DNA of 64,000 bases, taken from assembly GCF_001026695.1 (NCBI RefSeq), contig NZ_LDNB01000006.1, positions 133,031 to 197,030 on the forward strand, in the 5' to 3' direction. Shown here piece after piece: positions 1 to 7,078 of this stretch. The DNA is from Neobacillus vireti (GTDB lineage: Bacteria; Bacillota; Bacilli; Bacillales; Cytobacillaceae). The notes beneath the pieces are model-generated. The model saw only the letters and a program-made list of their open reading frames with translations. It was not told the origin of the DNA and made no database searches. Every line of letters begins with the position of its first letter. Position 1 is the stretch's first letter. The translations under genes and the position numbers were made by a program.

Positions 1-18
1 GATTAGTCCACCCGAATA

Positions 19-122
19 TTCCGAAGGAGCGGTCAAAATCCCCCGTTGATTCTGCCCGTCCAAACGATTTTTCCGAAGGTTCGGTCACAATAACCAACCG
101 ATAGTGACCATTCACTCAATTT
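19..122. repeat. Two degenerate copies of a ~51 bp tandem repeat
   Basis: TTCCGAAGG occurs at 19 and again at 71, each followed by CGGTCA. The second copy contains CCCGTC (55-60) and CGGTCACAAT in the same order as the three 51 bp units at 6381-6533, so it appears to be the same repeat family. No gene is visible in positions 1-183. Confidence 0.5.
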
Positions 123-183
123 TTAAGAAGTTAAGGACGCAATTTCCTCCAACTATGTAATAAAGCAAGGGGGATTATCAGAG

Positions 184-519
184 TCATTTATGAATAACAA
201 CAGAGGTGCCAATTGAAACTCTAGATGATAAATCTAGAACATCATGGTTATACATTCTAATACATCCATGTGAGACATTCTTACCGATGGATGCTGGGTT
301 ATTGGTTCCGTGGATTCCGTAATGCGGTTTAGACAAGCCCATCCATAGCACTCCAAAAGGCCCGCCTGGGTTACGCTGTTTATTGATGATCGTGTAAGTC
401 CCGGAAGGTGAGGGGGTCAATATTTTTCCAACTGCAATAGGATAAGTTTTTATAAGCTTATTTCCATCAAACAGTTTTAATTGATGCGTCGACGTCGATA
501 TGTTAATCCATTTTGCCAT
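184..519 (-). CDS. L,D-transpeptidase (YkuD domain)
   Basis: A 111-residue protein consisting almost only of a YkuD catalytic domain. The family cross-links peptidoglycan stems (3-3 bonds) using an active-site cysteine. Seen directly: GIHG at about residues 68-71 and the signature [11 protein letters not shown] at 83-93, with Cys86 the expected nucleophile. There is no LysM domain or obvious signal peptide, so it resembles the short soluble spore-former members of the family. The start is placed at ATG 519 because GGGAG lies just upstream; an in-frame ATG at 579 would add 20 residues with no domain match. It stands alone, in opposite orientation to the XRE genes downstream. Confidence 0.9.
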   Translation of the reverse strand: MAKWINISTSTHQLKLFDGNKLIKTYPIAVGKILTPSPSGTYTIINKQRNPGGPFGVLWMGLSKPHYGIHGTNNPASIGKNVSHGCIRMYNHDVLDLSSRVSIGTSVVIHK

Positions 520-690
520 GAAAAACAACTCCCACTTTTTTGAATAGTGTATGAAATAAAGTAGGTATTTGTGATACACAGGTAATGGAAAAGGGAGTAA
601 AAAGGCTTAAGGAAAAAGTTTTTCGCCTAAGCCTTTAATTACCTTTCATAACGGTTAAAAGTATTTAGTTGTATGAAATCCAAACGGGCC

Positions 691-1452
691 CTATTCGTTA
701 GTTGACTGCTTGCTAATTTTTTGATTCGCAAATAAATAGAGGGCAATGCCGCCAAATGTGATAATGGTGGATAGAATTAATTGCGATTCTGGACCAACAT
801 CGATGTATCGGAAAAGAAAATCTGGGAATACGAGTAAAGCCAAAATAATCAGCATCACCCATGACTTTGTCCATAGTGACATGCCAATTAAAAAAACAAG
901 TGTCAATAGCACAGCTAAGAGCGTTCCAATACTGCCAAAGTGGAATATTGGCGTTTCAATAAGACGATTGGAATAAAATAATCCGACAAATAACGCTATC
1001 GGTAAAAGCCCTATCACATAAAAAAGCGCAAATTCTTTCCTTTTTGATAGGCTATTTGCAGCAACGTATTTAAAAAGACTTCTTATCGCAATGATAAAAA
1101 TCAAGCTAATCATAATTGAACCGAGAATTTCAAGCAGGGAGTAGGAAAGCTGTCCTTTAACAGCATTCGTTAAAACGGAATAGGAGAGAGCACCAAATAG
1201 GATCATGATTATATATTTAACCCATGTTTTTGTGTCTGTCGTCATTTCATTTGATAACTGCATCATATATTGTTTAGGTGATTCACCGACAATATGATCG
1301 ACTGTTTTTCCTCTCGCTTCAGCCTCCATTAAATGGTCTTCTAATTCTTCAACAATTGCATTAATTTCCTTTTCATCTTTACCATTAGAAAATAGATATA
1401 GGCGTAAGTTTTCCAAAAATGTTTGGCTTTTTTTAGATAAACCTTGATTCAT
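691..1452 (-). CDS. HAAS-type multi-TM membrane protein, PadR partner
   Basis: A 253-residue membrane protein. Residues 1-70 are soluble and helical (EEINAIVEELEDHLMEAEARG-like region, acidic), followed by about six hydrophobic segments. This arrangement, encoded directly behind a small PadR gene, is characteristic of HAAS-domain membrane proteins of Firmicutes, which lack a firmly known biochemical role. The start ATG at 1452 has GGGGATGGAA upstream. It lies 30 nt after the padR-like gene on the same strand and is very likely co-transcribed and repressed with it. Function beyond 'PadR-controlled membrane protein' cannot be read from the sequence. Confidence 0.75.
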   Translation of the reverse strand: MNQGLSKKSQTFLENLRLYLFSNGKDEKEINAIVEELEDHLMEAEARGKTVDHIVGESPKQYMMQLSNEMTTDTKTWVKYIIMILFGALSYSVLTNAVKGQLSYSLLEILGSIMISLIFIIAIRSLFKYVAANSLSKRKEFALFYVIGLLPIALFVGLFYSNRLIETPIFHFGSIGTLLAVLLTLVFLIGMSLWTKSWVMLIILALLVFPDFLFRYIDVGPESQLILSTIITFGGIALYLFANQKISKQSTNE

Positions 1453-1482
1453 TCTTATTCCATCCCCTTCATTTGATTAGGT

Positions 1483-1803
1483 TCATTGTTTCCGTAAACA
1501 AAGGTTTACGTTACTTTGGAGCTTCTCCCATCTAGCAATAAATTGCTGTAATTCCTCTTCGCCTTTTGGCGTGAGTGTATAATACTTCCGTTTTGGACCT
1601 GCTGTTGATTTTTTTAAGGTAGATGAAACCGACTCTTCCTTTTGCATCCGTATCAGAAGGGGATAAATCGTCCCTTCACTAAAGGAATCAAAGCCATATT
1701 GCTCAAGCTTTTCCGCAAGTTCATAACCATAAACTTCTTTTTCATAGATGATGGCTAATAAGCATCCATCAATGATCCCCTTTAACATTTGTGTGGTAGA
1801 CAA
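1483..1803 (-). CDS. PadR-family transcriptional repressor
   Basis: A 106-residue winged-helix protein of the short PadR-s2 type. Visible hallmarks are GIIDGCLLAII at the N-terminus, YGYELAEKLE, then the recognition region SEGTIYPLLIRMQKEESV and the wing KRKYYTLTPKGEEEL. The family represses its own operon and a neighbouring membrane protein or transporter and is released by ligands or cell-envelope stress. The start is TTG 1803, preceded by AGAGGTG at a 7 nt distance. An inverted pair of CTTGCATT(G/A)CAAG boxes lies just upstream (1827-1882), fitting autoregulation. Confidence 0.92.
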   Translation of the reverse strand: MSTTQMLKGIIDGCLLAIIYEKEVYGYELAEKLEQYGFDSFSEGTIYPLLIRMQKEESVSSTLKKSTAGPKRKYYTLTPKGEEELQQFIARWEKLQSNVNLCLRKQ

Positions 1804-1826
1804 ACAGTGTTCACCTCTTTATTACT

Positions 1827-1882
1827 CTTGCATTGCAAGGTACTGATAACATCATATCATTCGGTATCTTGTAATGCAAGAT
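1827..1882 (-). promoter_or_regulatory. Probable PadR operator pair
   Basis: CTTGCATTGCAAG at 1827-1839 and ATCTTGTAATGCAAGAT at 1866-1882 are each palindromic. Together they form a larger inverted repeat in which CTTGCATTRCAAGRTACYGA appears once on each strand. It sits directly upstream of the PadR gene, where autoregulatory PadR sites are expected. Binding itself is inferred. Confidence 0.7.
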
Positions 1883-1940
1883 ATGTTGAAAAATTGAGCA
1901 GATCGGTAAATTCAAAAGAGTGGCATGTAAAATCACAATA

Positions 1941-1983
1941 AATGTAATGTATATATTGAATAATGTAATATATATGTTACAAT
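1941..1983 (+). promoter_or_regulatory. Promoter overlapped by 21 bp-spaced direct repeats
   Basis: A TTGAAT (1956) - 16 nt - TACAAT (1978) promoter precedes the XRE gene. Two near-identical 14-mers, AATGTAATGTATAT at 1941 and AATGTAATATATAT at 1962, lie 21 bp apart, i.e. on the same DNA face, and overlap the promoter. They are plausible sites for the encoded XRE regulator. Confidence 0.5.
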
Positions 1984-2007
1984 ATTTTTAAGGAGGGATA
2001 CCACCAA

Positions 2008-2217
2008 TTGGAAAATAAAGTTCGTATTGCTCGCATTCAAGTGAATTTAACACAGCAACAACTGGCAGAAAAGATAGGTGTCACACGCCAAACCATTAGT
2101 TTAATTGAAAAAGGAAAATATAATCCAACCTTAAAGTTGTGTCTTGATATTTGTTATACCGTTAATAAAACATTAGATGAAATATTTTGGGTAGAAAAGG
2201 AGAATGATGAAAAATGA
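2008..2217 (+). CDS. Small XRE-family HTH regulator
   Basis: A 69-residue protein that is essentially one Cro/C1-type helix-turn-helix: RIARIQVNLTQQQLAEKIG, then the recognition helix region TRQTISLIEKGKYNPTLKL. The start is TTG 2008 with AAGGAGGG upstream at a good distance. Its stop overlaps the start of the next gene (ATGA), so the two are translationally coupled. Such minimal XRE proteins paired with a small membrane protein are common in Bacillaceae and usually autoregulate; the trigger is unknown. Direct repeats over the promoter support autoregulation. Confidence 0.9.
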   Translation: MENKVRIARIQVNLTQQQLAEKIGVTRQTISLIEKGKYNPTLKLCLDICYTVNKTLDEIFWVEKENDEK

Positions 2218-2642
2218 AAAAGATTAGAGATGAACGTCTAATTTTGAAAAATTTGCAAAACATTCGAATCGCATACATTATTCAAACAGTTGGTATTCTT
2301 GGAATATTAGGATATGACTTAGTTACAAAAGGGTTAGATGGCATGAGAGAAAATCCATTATGGCTTGTATTTATGATAACAACTGTTATTTCTGCATATT
2401 TATCAATGAGTATTAGTGCAGATCATGAAAATAATAAAAAATCCCCGAAAAAGAGTCTTAGTATTTCGCTTTTTGTATTAGTAATTATTTCTACTATTGT
2501 CGGGATTTTTGTATCATTTACTGCGGGATTTACTATAATTGATGGGGTAATTATGGGAGGAATATTATTTATTTGTGGTCTTGTGCCAGTAATTTATATT
2601 TATTATTTACGAACAAAACGACAAGATGAAAAATTTCGATGA
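2214..2642 (+). CDS. Small four-TM membrane protein of the XRE pair
   Basis: A 142-residue protein with about four hydrophobic segments (roughly residues 18-35, 48-66, 80-103 and 108-130), charged ends, and no enzymatic motif that I recognise. It overlaps the upstream XRE gene by 4 nt, so it is part of a two-gene operon. Comparable XRE plus integral membrane protein pairs occur widely in Bacilli, possibly as a membrane-sensing repressor pair. No function is assigned. Confidence 0.75.
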   Translation: MKKIRDERLILKNLQNIRIAYIIQTVGILGILGYDLVTKGLDGMRENPLWLVFMITTVISAYLSMSISADHENNKKSPKKSLSISLFVLVIISTIVGIFVSFTAGFTIIDGVIMGGILFICGLVPVIYIYYLRTKRQDEKFR

Positions 2643-2713
2643 ATAAGAGGAAGATTTTGCACTAACGGTGCATTAGTAAAATAACTGAAATGCCATTATT
2701 GAAGGAGGAAAAT

Positions 2714-3085
2714 ATGGAAGTTTTTGCAGAATATTTAGCGGGGATCGATAACCCCGACCACCGCGACCGAACAGAGGAAATCTTGGCGTGGGTTGCTAAT
2801 AAATTCCCAAATTTGGAACCGCAAATCAAGTGGAATACGCCAATGTTTTCCGGTCACGGCACATTTATCATTGGCTTTTCCACAGCGAAGCATCATTTGA
2901 GCGTTTCACCCGAAGAAGTAGGCATTGCGCACTTTGCGGATGAAATTGCACAAGCTGGCTACAGCGCTACCAAAGGCTTGTTTCGAATTCCGTGGAATGA
3001 TCCGGTAAATTACGAATTGCTTGAGAAAATGATTGAATTTAATATTCAGGATAAAGCAGAATATACGAATTTTTGGCGGAAATAA
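2714..3085 (+). CDS. DUF1801 / YdhG-type (frataxin-like fold) protein
   Basis: A 123-residue DUF1801 protein. Seen: [20 protein letters not shown], the typical P.F...G..I.GF.T pattern ([18 protein letters not shown]) and a C-terminal segment rich in acidic and aromatic residues. B. subtilis YdhG of this family has been described as a frataxin-like iron chaperone, so an iron or iron-sulphur role is possible but inferred. ATG 2714 is chosen over an earlier in-frame ATG (2690) because GAAGGAGG ends 6 nt before it. A clean terminator follows at 3103. Confidence 0.85.
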   Translation: MEVFAEYLAGIDNPDHRDRTEEILAWVANKFPNLEPQIKWNTPMFSGHGTFIIGFSTAKHHLSVSPEEVGIAHFADEIAQAGYSATKGLFRIPWNDPVNYELLEKMIEFNIQDKAEYTNFWRK

Positions 3086-3102
3086 TACATCACGCCTTAT
3101 CA

Positions 3103-3138
3103 AAAAACGCATGATACAAAAAAAGGTCATGCGTTTTT
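3103..3138 (+). terminator. Rho-independent terminator after DUF1801 gene
   Basis: AAAAACGCATGA pairs perfectly with TCATGCGTTTTT across a 12 nt loop and ends in a T run. Confidence 0.85.
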
Positions 3139-3537
3139 GCAACTCAATTAAGGTGCCAACAGCTAAGGTAGCAGCCGTAATTGAACCACCTGTCAAAAAA
3201 CTTCCTCAGCACCGGTCAATATTGGAAACGGTGTGTTCACATAATTGTAGAAAACTGATAGAAGAGACGAAATTATATTTTAATTCAGTGTGATATAATT
3301 TTTCAGGAATGGAGGTGGAAAAATGTCGAAAGAACAATAAATATTATTTATAAAAATTTGGATTCCCTTCTATTAAATCTGCAATCTTCCCCTTTAATTT
3401 TTCATCATTTTAAACCCACTATCATGCCGTCTTATAATAACTTCTTGTTAAAATGCTGATGCGAATAAATTCATAAAACTAATAGAATAAATGGGAGCAT
3501 TGCTGGTCAATCGAGGTTATAAAAAAGGAGCGATAGT
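3139..3537. other. Intergenic stretch with an orphan ribosome site
   Basis: No convincing gene is present. At 3312-3318 a strong GGAGGTGG is followed by an ATG (3323) whose frame closes after five codons (stop at 3338-3340), which looks like the beginning of a gene lost by deletion. The rest is AT-rich with no structure that I can support. Confidence 0.4.
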
Positions 3538-3933
3538 ATGAATGCAGTGCTGACAAAGATGGTTAAAGGCATCACAGTTTGTTATTCAGAGGTTTTCCCC
3601 GATCCCGATCAAAACAACGATTATTTCCAGTTAAATTTTCTTGGAAAGTTATTTTTAATTGCTGACTCATATTGTATGAACCCGGATTGTACATGCAAGG
3701 AGGCGGTTCTAAATTTTGTTCAGGCGTACCCGGAAGAAGGCAGGAAAGCTGACAGTTTTATGATAAGGTTAAAACTTAATGGCAGAGGATATAAAATACA
3801 TGATCGCGGCAGATTCAGTAAACGTGAAATACAAGCTATCGTTATGTATTTTACCGCTGACGGCACGTTCCTCGAGCTTTTAAATGAACGATACAATGAA
3901 ATGAAGGAAAAAGCAAAAGAAATTCTAAGTTAA
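3538..3933 (+). CDS. Hypothetical protein with a Cys cluster
   Basis: A 131-residue soluble protein that I do not recognise. The visible feature is a compact cysteine cluster, YCMNPDCTCKEA at about residues 46-57 (C-x4-C-x-C), which could bind a metal, perhaps with a distal ligand. The remainder alternates predicted strands and a long C-terminal charged helix (NERYNEMKEKAKEIL). ATG 3538 is preceded by AAAAAGGAGCGATAGT. It stands alone, with 451 nt before it and 226 nt after it. Confidence 0.65.
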   Translation: MNAVLTKMVKGITVCYSEVFPDPDQNNDYFQLNFLGKLFLIADSYCMNPDCTCKEAVLNFVQAYPEEGRKADSFMIRLKLNGRGYKIHDRGRFSKREIQAIVMYFTADGTFLELLNERYNEMKEKAKEILS

Positions 3934-4159
3934 GTGCCAGACTCAATTAATGAGGCTGATTTTGGGGGAACAGGTTTATCTTGCGTTTCGGATTAATCAC
4001 GGAGAACGGTATCATAAGATGGGGTAATCCTGTACTTCAAAATAATTGAGAGAGGATTTTCATTAAAAAAGTCGAATAGTTTTCATGTACTATAATTATT
4101 ACGCGAGGTTAATAATGATTTAAGTAAGTAGTTATTTTTTGAAAAAATAGGAGGTAATC

Positions 4160-4555
4160 ATGGGAAGATTAGTTCATTTCGAAATTCATGTGAGTGACAT
4201 GGAGCGGGCGAAGAAATTTTATGGAGAGGTATTTGGATGGTCATTTCAAGATTGGAGTGAGTATGCAGGAATGCCTTACTTTGGAGCAGTGACTGGAGAT
4301 GAAAATGAACTTGGAATCAATGGTGCTTTGATGCAGCGGCAAAGTGCTCCGCCGGAACCGAACCAAGCTTTAAATGGATTTGCATGTACAATGGGAGTGG
4401 AAGATTACGATTTAACGGAAGCGAAAATCATTGAGCATGGCGGCAAGGTCGCAATGACCAAATATGCTTTACCTGGAATGGCATGGCAAGGATATTATAT
4501 CGATACCGAAGGGAATATTTTCGGAATTCACCAACCCGATGTGAATGCAAAATAG
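4160..4555 (+). CDS. VOC-family (glyoxalase/bleomycin-resistance fold) protein
   Basis: A 131-residue vicinal-oxygen-chelate fold protein. Two betaalphabetabetabeta halves can be followed: LVHFEIHVSDMERAKKFYGEVFGW at the N-terminus and ALPGMAWQGYYIDTEGNIFGIHQ at the C-terminus. The family includes glyoxalases, dioxygenases and drug-binding proteins. The metal-ligand pattern here (His near residue 6, Glu absent at the usual final position) does not fix a substrate. AGGAGG precedes ATG 4160. It lies 24 nt upstream of a YjbR-family gene on the same strand, suggesting a two-gene unit. Confidence 0.85.
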   Translation: MGRLVHFEIHVSDMERAKKFYGEVFGWSFQDWSEYAGMPYFGAVTGDENELGINGALMQRQSAPPEPNQALNGFACTMGVEDYDLTEAKIIEHGGKVAMTKYALPGMAWQGYYIDTEGNIFGIHQPDVNAK

Positions 4556-4579
4556 ACTCCATGATAGGTGCATAAAAAC

Positions 4580-4951
4580 ATGAAATCACAAGAAACGGAA
4601 TGCATGCTTGAAAACTTACGCAATATCTGTCTCGCAATGCCAGAAGCTGTTGAACATATCGATGGTTTCGGTCACAATACTTTTAAAATCAATGGAAAAT
4701 CATTCGTGATATCAGGTGATAGCGACAAAGGATTCAGATTATCGTTCAAGTCAGATCGGGAAACCCAAGAATTGCTGCTGCAGAAGCAGTATTTCTTCAA
4801 AACACCTTACATAGGACAGCACGGCTGGGTTTCGATTCAAAATCCGCACGGGGAAGACTGGGATGAATTGATCGATTTAATTCAAGAAGCCTATTTACGT
4901 GCGGCACCAAAGCGTTTGGTTAAGCAATGGAATGAGTTGCATAAAAAGTGA
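4580..4951 (+). CDS. MmcQ/YjbR-family protein
   Basis: A 123-residue YjbR (CyaY-like fold, DUF419) protein. Typical segments are LAMPEAVEHIDGFGHNTFKINGKSFV at the N-terminus and HGWVSIQNPHGEDWDELIDLIQEAYLRAAPKRL at the C-terminus, where the family has a conserved R/K pair. YjbR proteins have a double-wing DNA-binding-like surface but no settled function. ATG 4580 is preferred to GTG 4568 because AGGTG lies between them. It is probably co-transcribed with the upstream VOC gene. Confidence 0.85.
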   Translation: MKSQETECMLENLRNICLAMPEAVEHIDGFGHNTFKINGKSFVISGDSDKGFRLSFKSDRETQELLLQKQYFFKTPYIGQHGWVSIQNPHGEDWDELIDLIQEAYLRAAPKRLVKQWNELHKK

Positions 4952-5285
4952 AGAAAACATGTTGAAATGGTCGCTAAAATTTTATTCAAAAGCAATTAAA
5001 TCATCGTGGAAGTAGGCACAATCACCCCTTAAACCAATACCTTTATTAAGAAAAACAGAAACCGTTGCATTGTTCAAAGGACAGGCGCGGTTTTTTATGT
5101 GTTTTCCATTTTTTTAAAACTTGATTAAGGGGAATTTGTCACAAATAATATTGGTGAAATATTGTGTCATGATGGTGCAAGAATGTTTTTTTACGTGAAT
5201 ATCTATTTGAGTAGTAGGTCTTTTGCGCTATTTTTATTTGTGATGGTTAAATTGAACAAACCGAAGGAAATGAGGAGGGGGAGTT
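4952..5285. other. Intergenic, no gene seen
   Basis: No open frame with a ribosome site. A weak hairpin (AAACCG ... CGGTTTTTT, about 5067-5097) could terminate the YjbR transcript. The last 20 nt carry the GAGGAGGGG ribosome site of the next gene. Confidence 0.4.
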
Positions 5286-6254
5286 TTGAAAGCTGTAGTT
5301 TCTAACAAATATGGTTCACCTGATGTTCTTGAATTGAAAGAGGTCGAAAAACCTATTCTTGAGGACAATCAAGTACTGGTAAAAGTTCACGCAGCATCCG
5401 TAAATTTTGGCAACTTAGTTCTTTTAAGAGGAAAACCGTTCTTAGCCCGCTTTGCATTTGGGCTTTTAAAACCAAAATACTCCATACCAGGAGGGGACAT
5501 AGCAGGAAGGGTTGTGGCGGTCGGCAAAAACGTTAAACAGTTCCAACTAGACGATGAGGTGTTCGGAGATCTATCCAGGTCTGGTTGGGGAGGGTTTGCC
5601 GAATATGTAGCTGTTCCTGAAAATGCATTAGCACATAAACCAGCCAATATGTCATTTGAGGAAGCTGCAGCGGTACCGATGGCGGCGGTAACAGCGCTAC
5701 AGGGTCTTCGGGATAAAGGCAAGATTCAGTCGGGGCAAAAGGTTTTGATAAATGGCGCTTCTGGAGGTGTGGGGACTTTCGCGGTACAAATTGCCAAATC
5801 ATTCGGGGCAGAGGTAACAGGTGTGTGCAGCACGAGAAATTTAGAAATTGTGCGATCAATTGGTGCTGACCATGCCATTGATTATACAAAAGAGGATTTT
5901 ACTAAAAAAACGCAGCGTTATGATCTGATTCTAGGTGCAAATGGATCTCACCCGATTTCAGCCTATAAGGGTGCATTAAGTCCCAATGGGGTTTTTGTTC
6001 ACGTCGGGGGTTCTGGCGCTCAATTATTCCAAACCATGACCCTTGGACCTTGGATTTCAATGACTGGGAGTAAGAAAATGGGCAGCCTTTTACAAAGAGC
6101 AAACCAAAAAGATCTGTTATATGTGAAAGAACTCCTTGAAACTGGAAAAGTAAAACCTGTTATTGATAGACGTTATAAGTTGAGTGAGGTTCCCGAAGCT
6201 TTTAGGTATTTTGAAGAAGGGCACGCACAAGGAAAAGTTGTCATCACCATGTGA
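5286..6254 (+). CDS. Zinc-free MDR NAD(P)H oxidoreductase (quinone oxidoreductase-like)
   Basis: A 322-residue medium-chain dehydrogenase/reductase. Residues 1-120 form the GroES-like domain (MKAVVSNKYGSPDVLEL, then ASVNFGNLVLLRG), without the cysteine cluster or catalytic Cys/His of zinc alcohol dehydrogenases. The Rossmann domain has NGASGGVGTFAVQIAK near 155-170. The C-terminus VIDRRYKLSEVPEAFRYFEEGHAQGKVVI is typical of quinone oxidoreductase/zeta-crystallin-like members. They reduce quinones or enones with NAD(P)H; the physiological substrate is unknown. The start is TTG 5286 with GGAGGGGG just upstream. It is monocistronic. Confidence 0.9.
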   Translation: MKAVVSNKYGSPDVLELKEVEKPILEDNQVLVKVHAASVNFGNLVLLRGKPFLARFAFGLLKPKYSIPGGDIAGRVVAVGKNVKQFQLDDEVFGDLSRSGWGGFAEYVAVPENALAHKPANMSFEEAAAVPMAAVTALQGLRDKGKIQSGQKVLINGASGGVGTFAVQIAKSFGAEVTGVCSTRNLEIVRSIGADHAIDYTKEDFTKKTQRYDLILGANGSHPISAYKGALSPNGVFVHVGGSGAQLFQTMTLGPWISMTGSKKMGSLLQRANQKDLLYVKELLETGKVKPVIDRRYKLSEVPEAFRYFEEGHAQGKVVITM

Positions 6255-6380
6255 AGGGTGACTAAATAGAGCGAAATTCTAAATCCCTTTGTAAAACGAG
6301 AAGTCGAATAGGAATGTTTATCCATGCAAGTCGCCCCTTCACGGACGGGGCTGGGACAAGGGGATTTGCCTGAATATATG

Positions 6381-6533
6381 CCCGTCGCGGGTGTTTTTCT
6401 TGTCTGGCGGTCACAATTATCATTTATTGTGCCCGTGTCGGGTGTTTTTCTTGTCTGGCGGTCACAATTATCATTTATTGTGCTCGTCGCGGTTCTTTTT
6501 CTTGTTTTACGATCACAATTATCTTTAGCTGGC
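6381..6533. repeat. Three tandem 51 bp repeats
   Basis: Units begin at 6381, 6432 and 6483. Units 1 and 2 differ only in CCCGTCGCGGG versus CCCGTGTCGGG, and unit 3 is more diverged. Each carries CTGGCGGTCACAATTATC or a variant. The repeat keeps an open reading frame because 51 is a multiple of three, but there is no ribosome site or domain, so I treat it as non-coding. It ends at the 3' end of the gene on the opposite strand. Confidence 0.8.
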
Positions 6534-6535
6534 CG

Positions 6536-6943
6536 TTAGTTCTCGTTTTTATTGATTTCGTCCATTTCTTCATAGGTTATCCCGAAAGGAGCACCGCCTT
6601 CTGTATACCCTGCAATGAAGGCAAATGTATCATCGAAATCATTAAATGCATCGATTTCCAGAGCCTTTCTTTTCCTCTTTTCCTTCTTACGTTCTTTTTG
6701 CAGGTTTCTTTCTTTTATTAACCTTTTGATTTGTTCCCTCTCTTCACTGTTAATATGGACTCCGATAAGTCCTAATTCCTTCATTGCATTTTTTAGATTT
6801 AGGCCATACATTTTGGCATACGTTTTTACGATATTCTCACCATCATAGGTTTCAATCCAAGCCTTAGCATTCTCAATGCGAATCTCTTTAGGCAATCCCC
6901 AAAATTGCTTCTTTTTACTCTTTGTTTTCTTTTTCTTTCCCAA
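6536..6943 (-). CDS. Small basic protein, possible HTH, divergent from tubulin-like gene
   Basis: A 135-residue protein with a very basic N-terminus (KKKKTKSKKK), a central helical segment (NIVKTYAKMYGLNLKNAMKE) whose turn resembles a helix-turn-helix, a second basic helix (ERNLQKERKKEKRKRKA) and an acidic aromatic tail (FAFIAGYTEGGAPFG). I recall similar proteins with this IAGYT-GG tail in Bacillus accessory DNA, but no function. TTG 6943 is chosen as the start because GAGGG lies 7 nt upstream; earlier codons lack a ribosome site. It diverges from the TubZ-like gene and might be its DNA-binding partner; this is only suggested by position. Confidence 0.65.
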   Translation of the reverse strand: MGKKKKTKSKKKQFWGLPKEIRIENAKAWIETYDGENIVKTYAKMYGLNLKNAMKELGLIGVHINSEEREQIKRLIKERNLQKERKKEKRKRKALEIDAFNDFDDTFAFIAGYTEGGAPFGITYEEMDEINKNEN

Positions 6944-7078
6944 AATAAATCCCTCATTATCGAATTGTAATAATATCATGAGCCCACAATTCTCCAACTA
7001 ATTTTAGCCATTTATAAAGGAAAAAGTCTAATTTTATAAATCATGAGTATTATTTTAGAAAGAGAAGGAGGCGATTTG

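Noticed and set aside
2906..3293. Overlapping frames on both strands after the DUF1801 gene
   Set aside because: They cross the terminator at 3103 and overlap the DUF1801 gene antisense, without ribosome sites or recognisable domains.
6324..6539. 71-codon plus-strand frame
   Set aside because: It is the 51 bp tandem repeat kept open because 51 is divisible by three; no ribosome site at the start.
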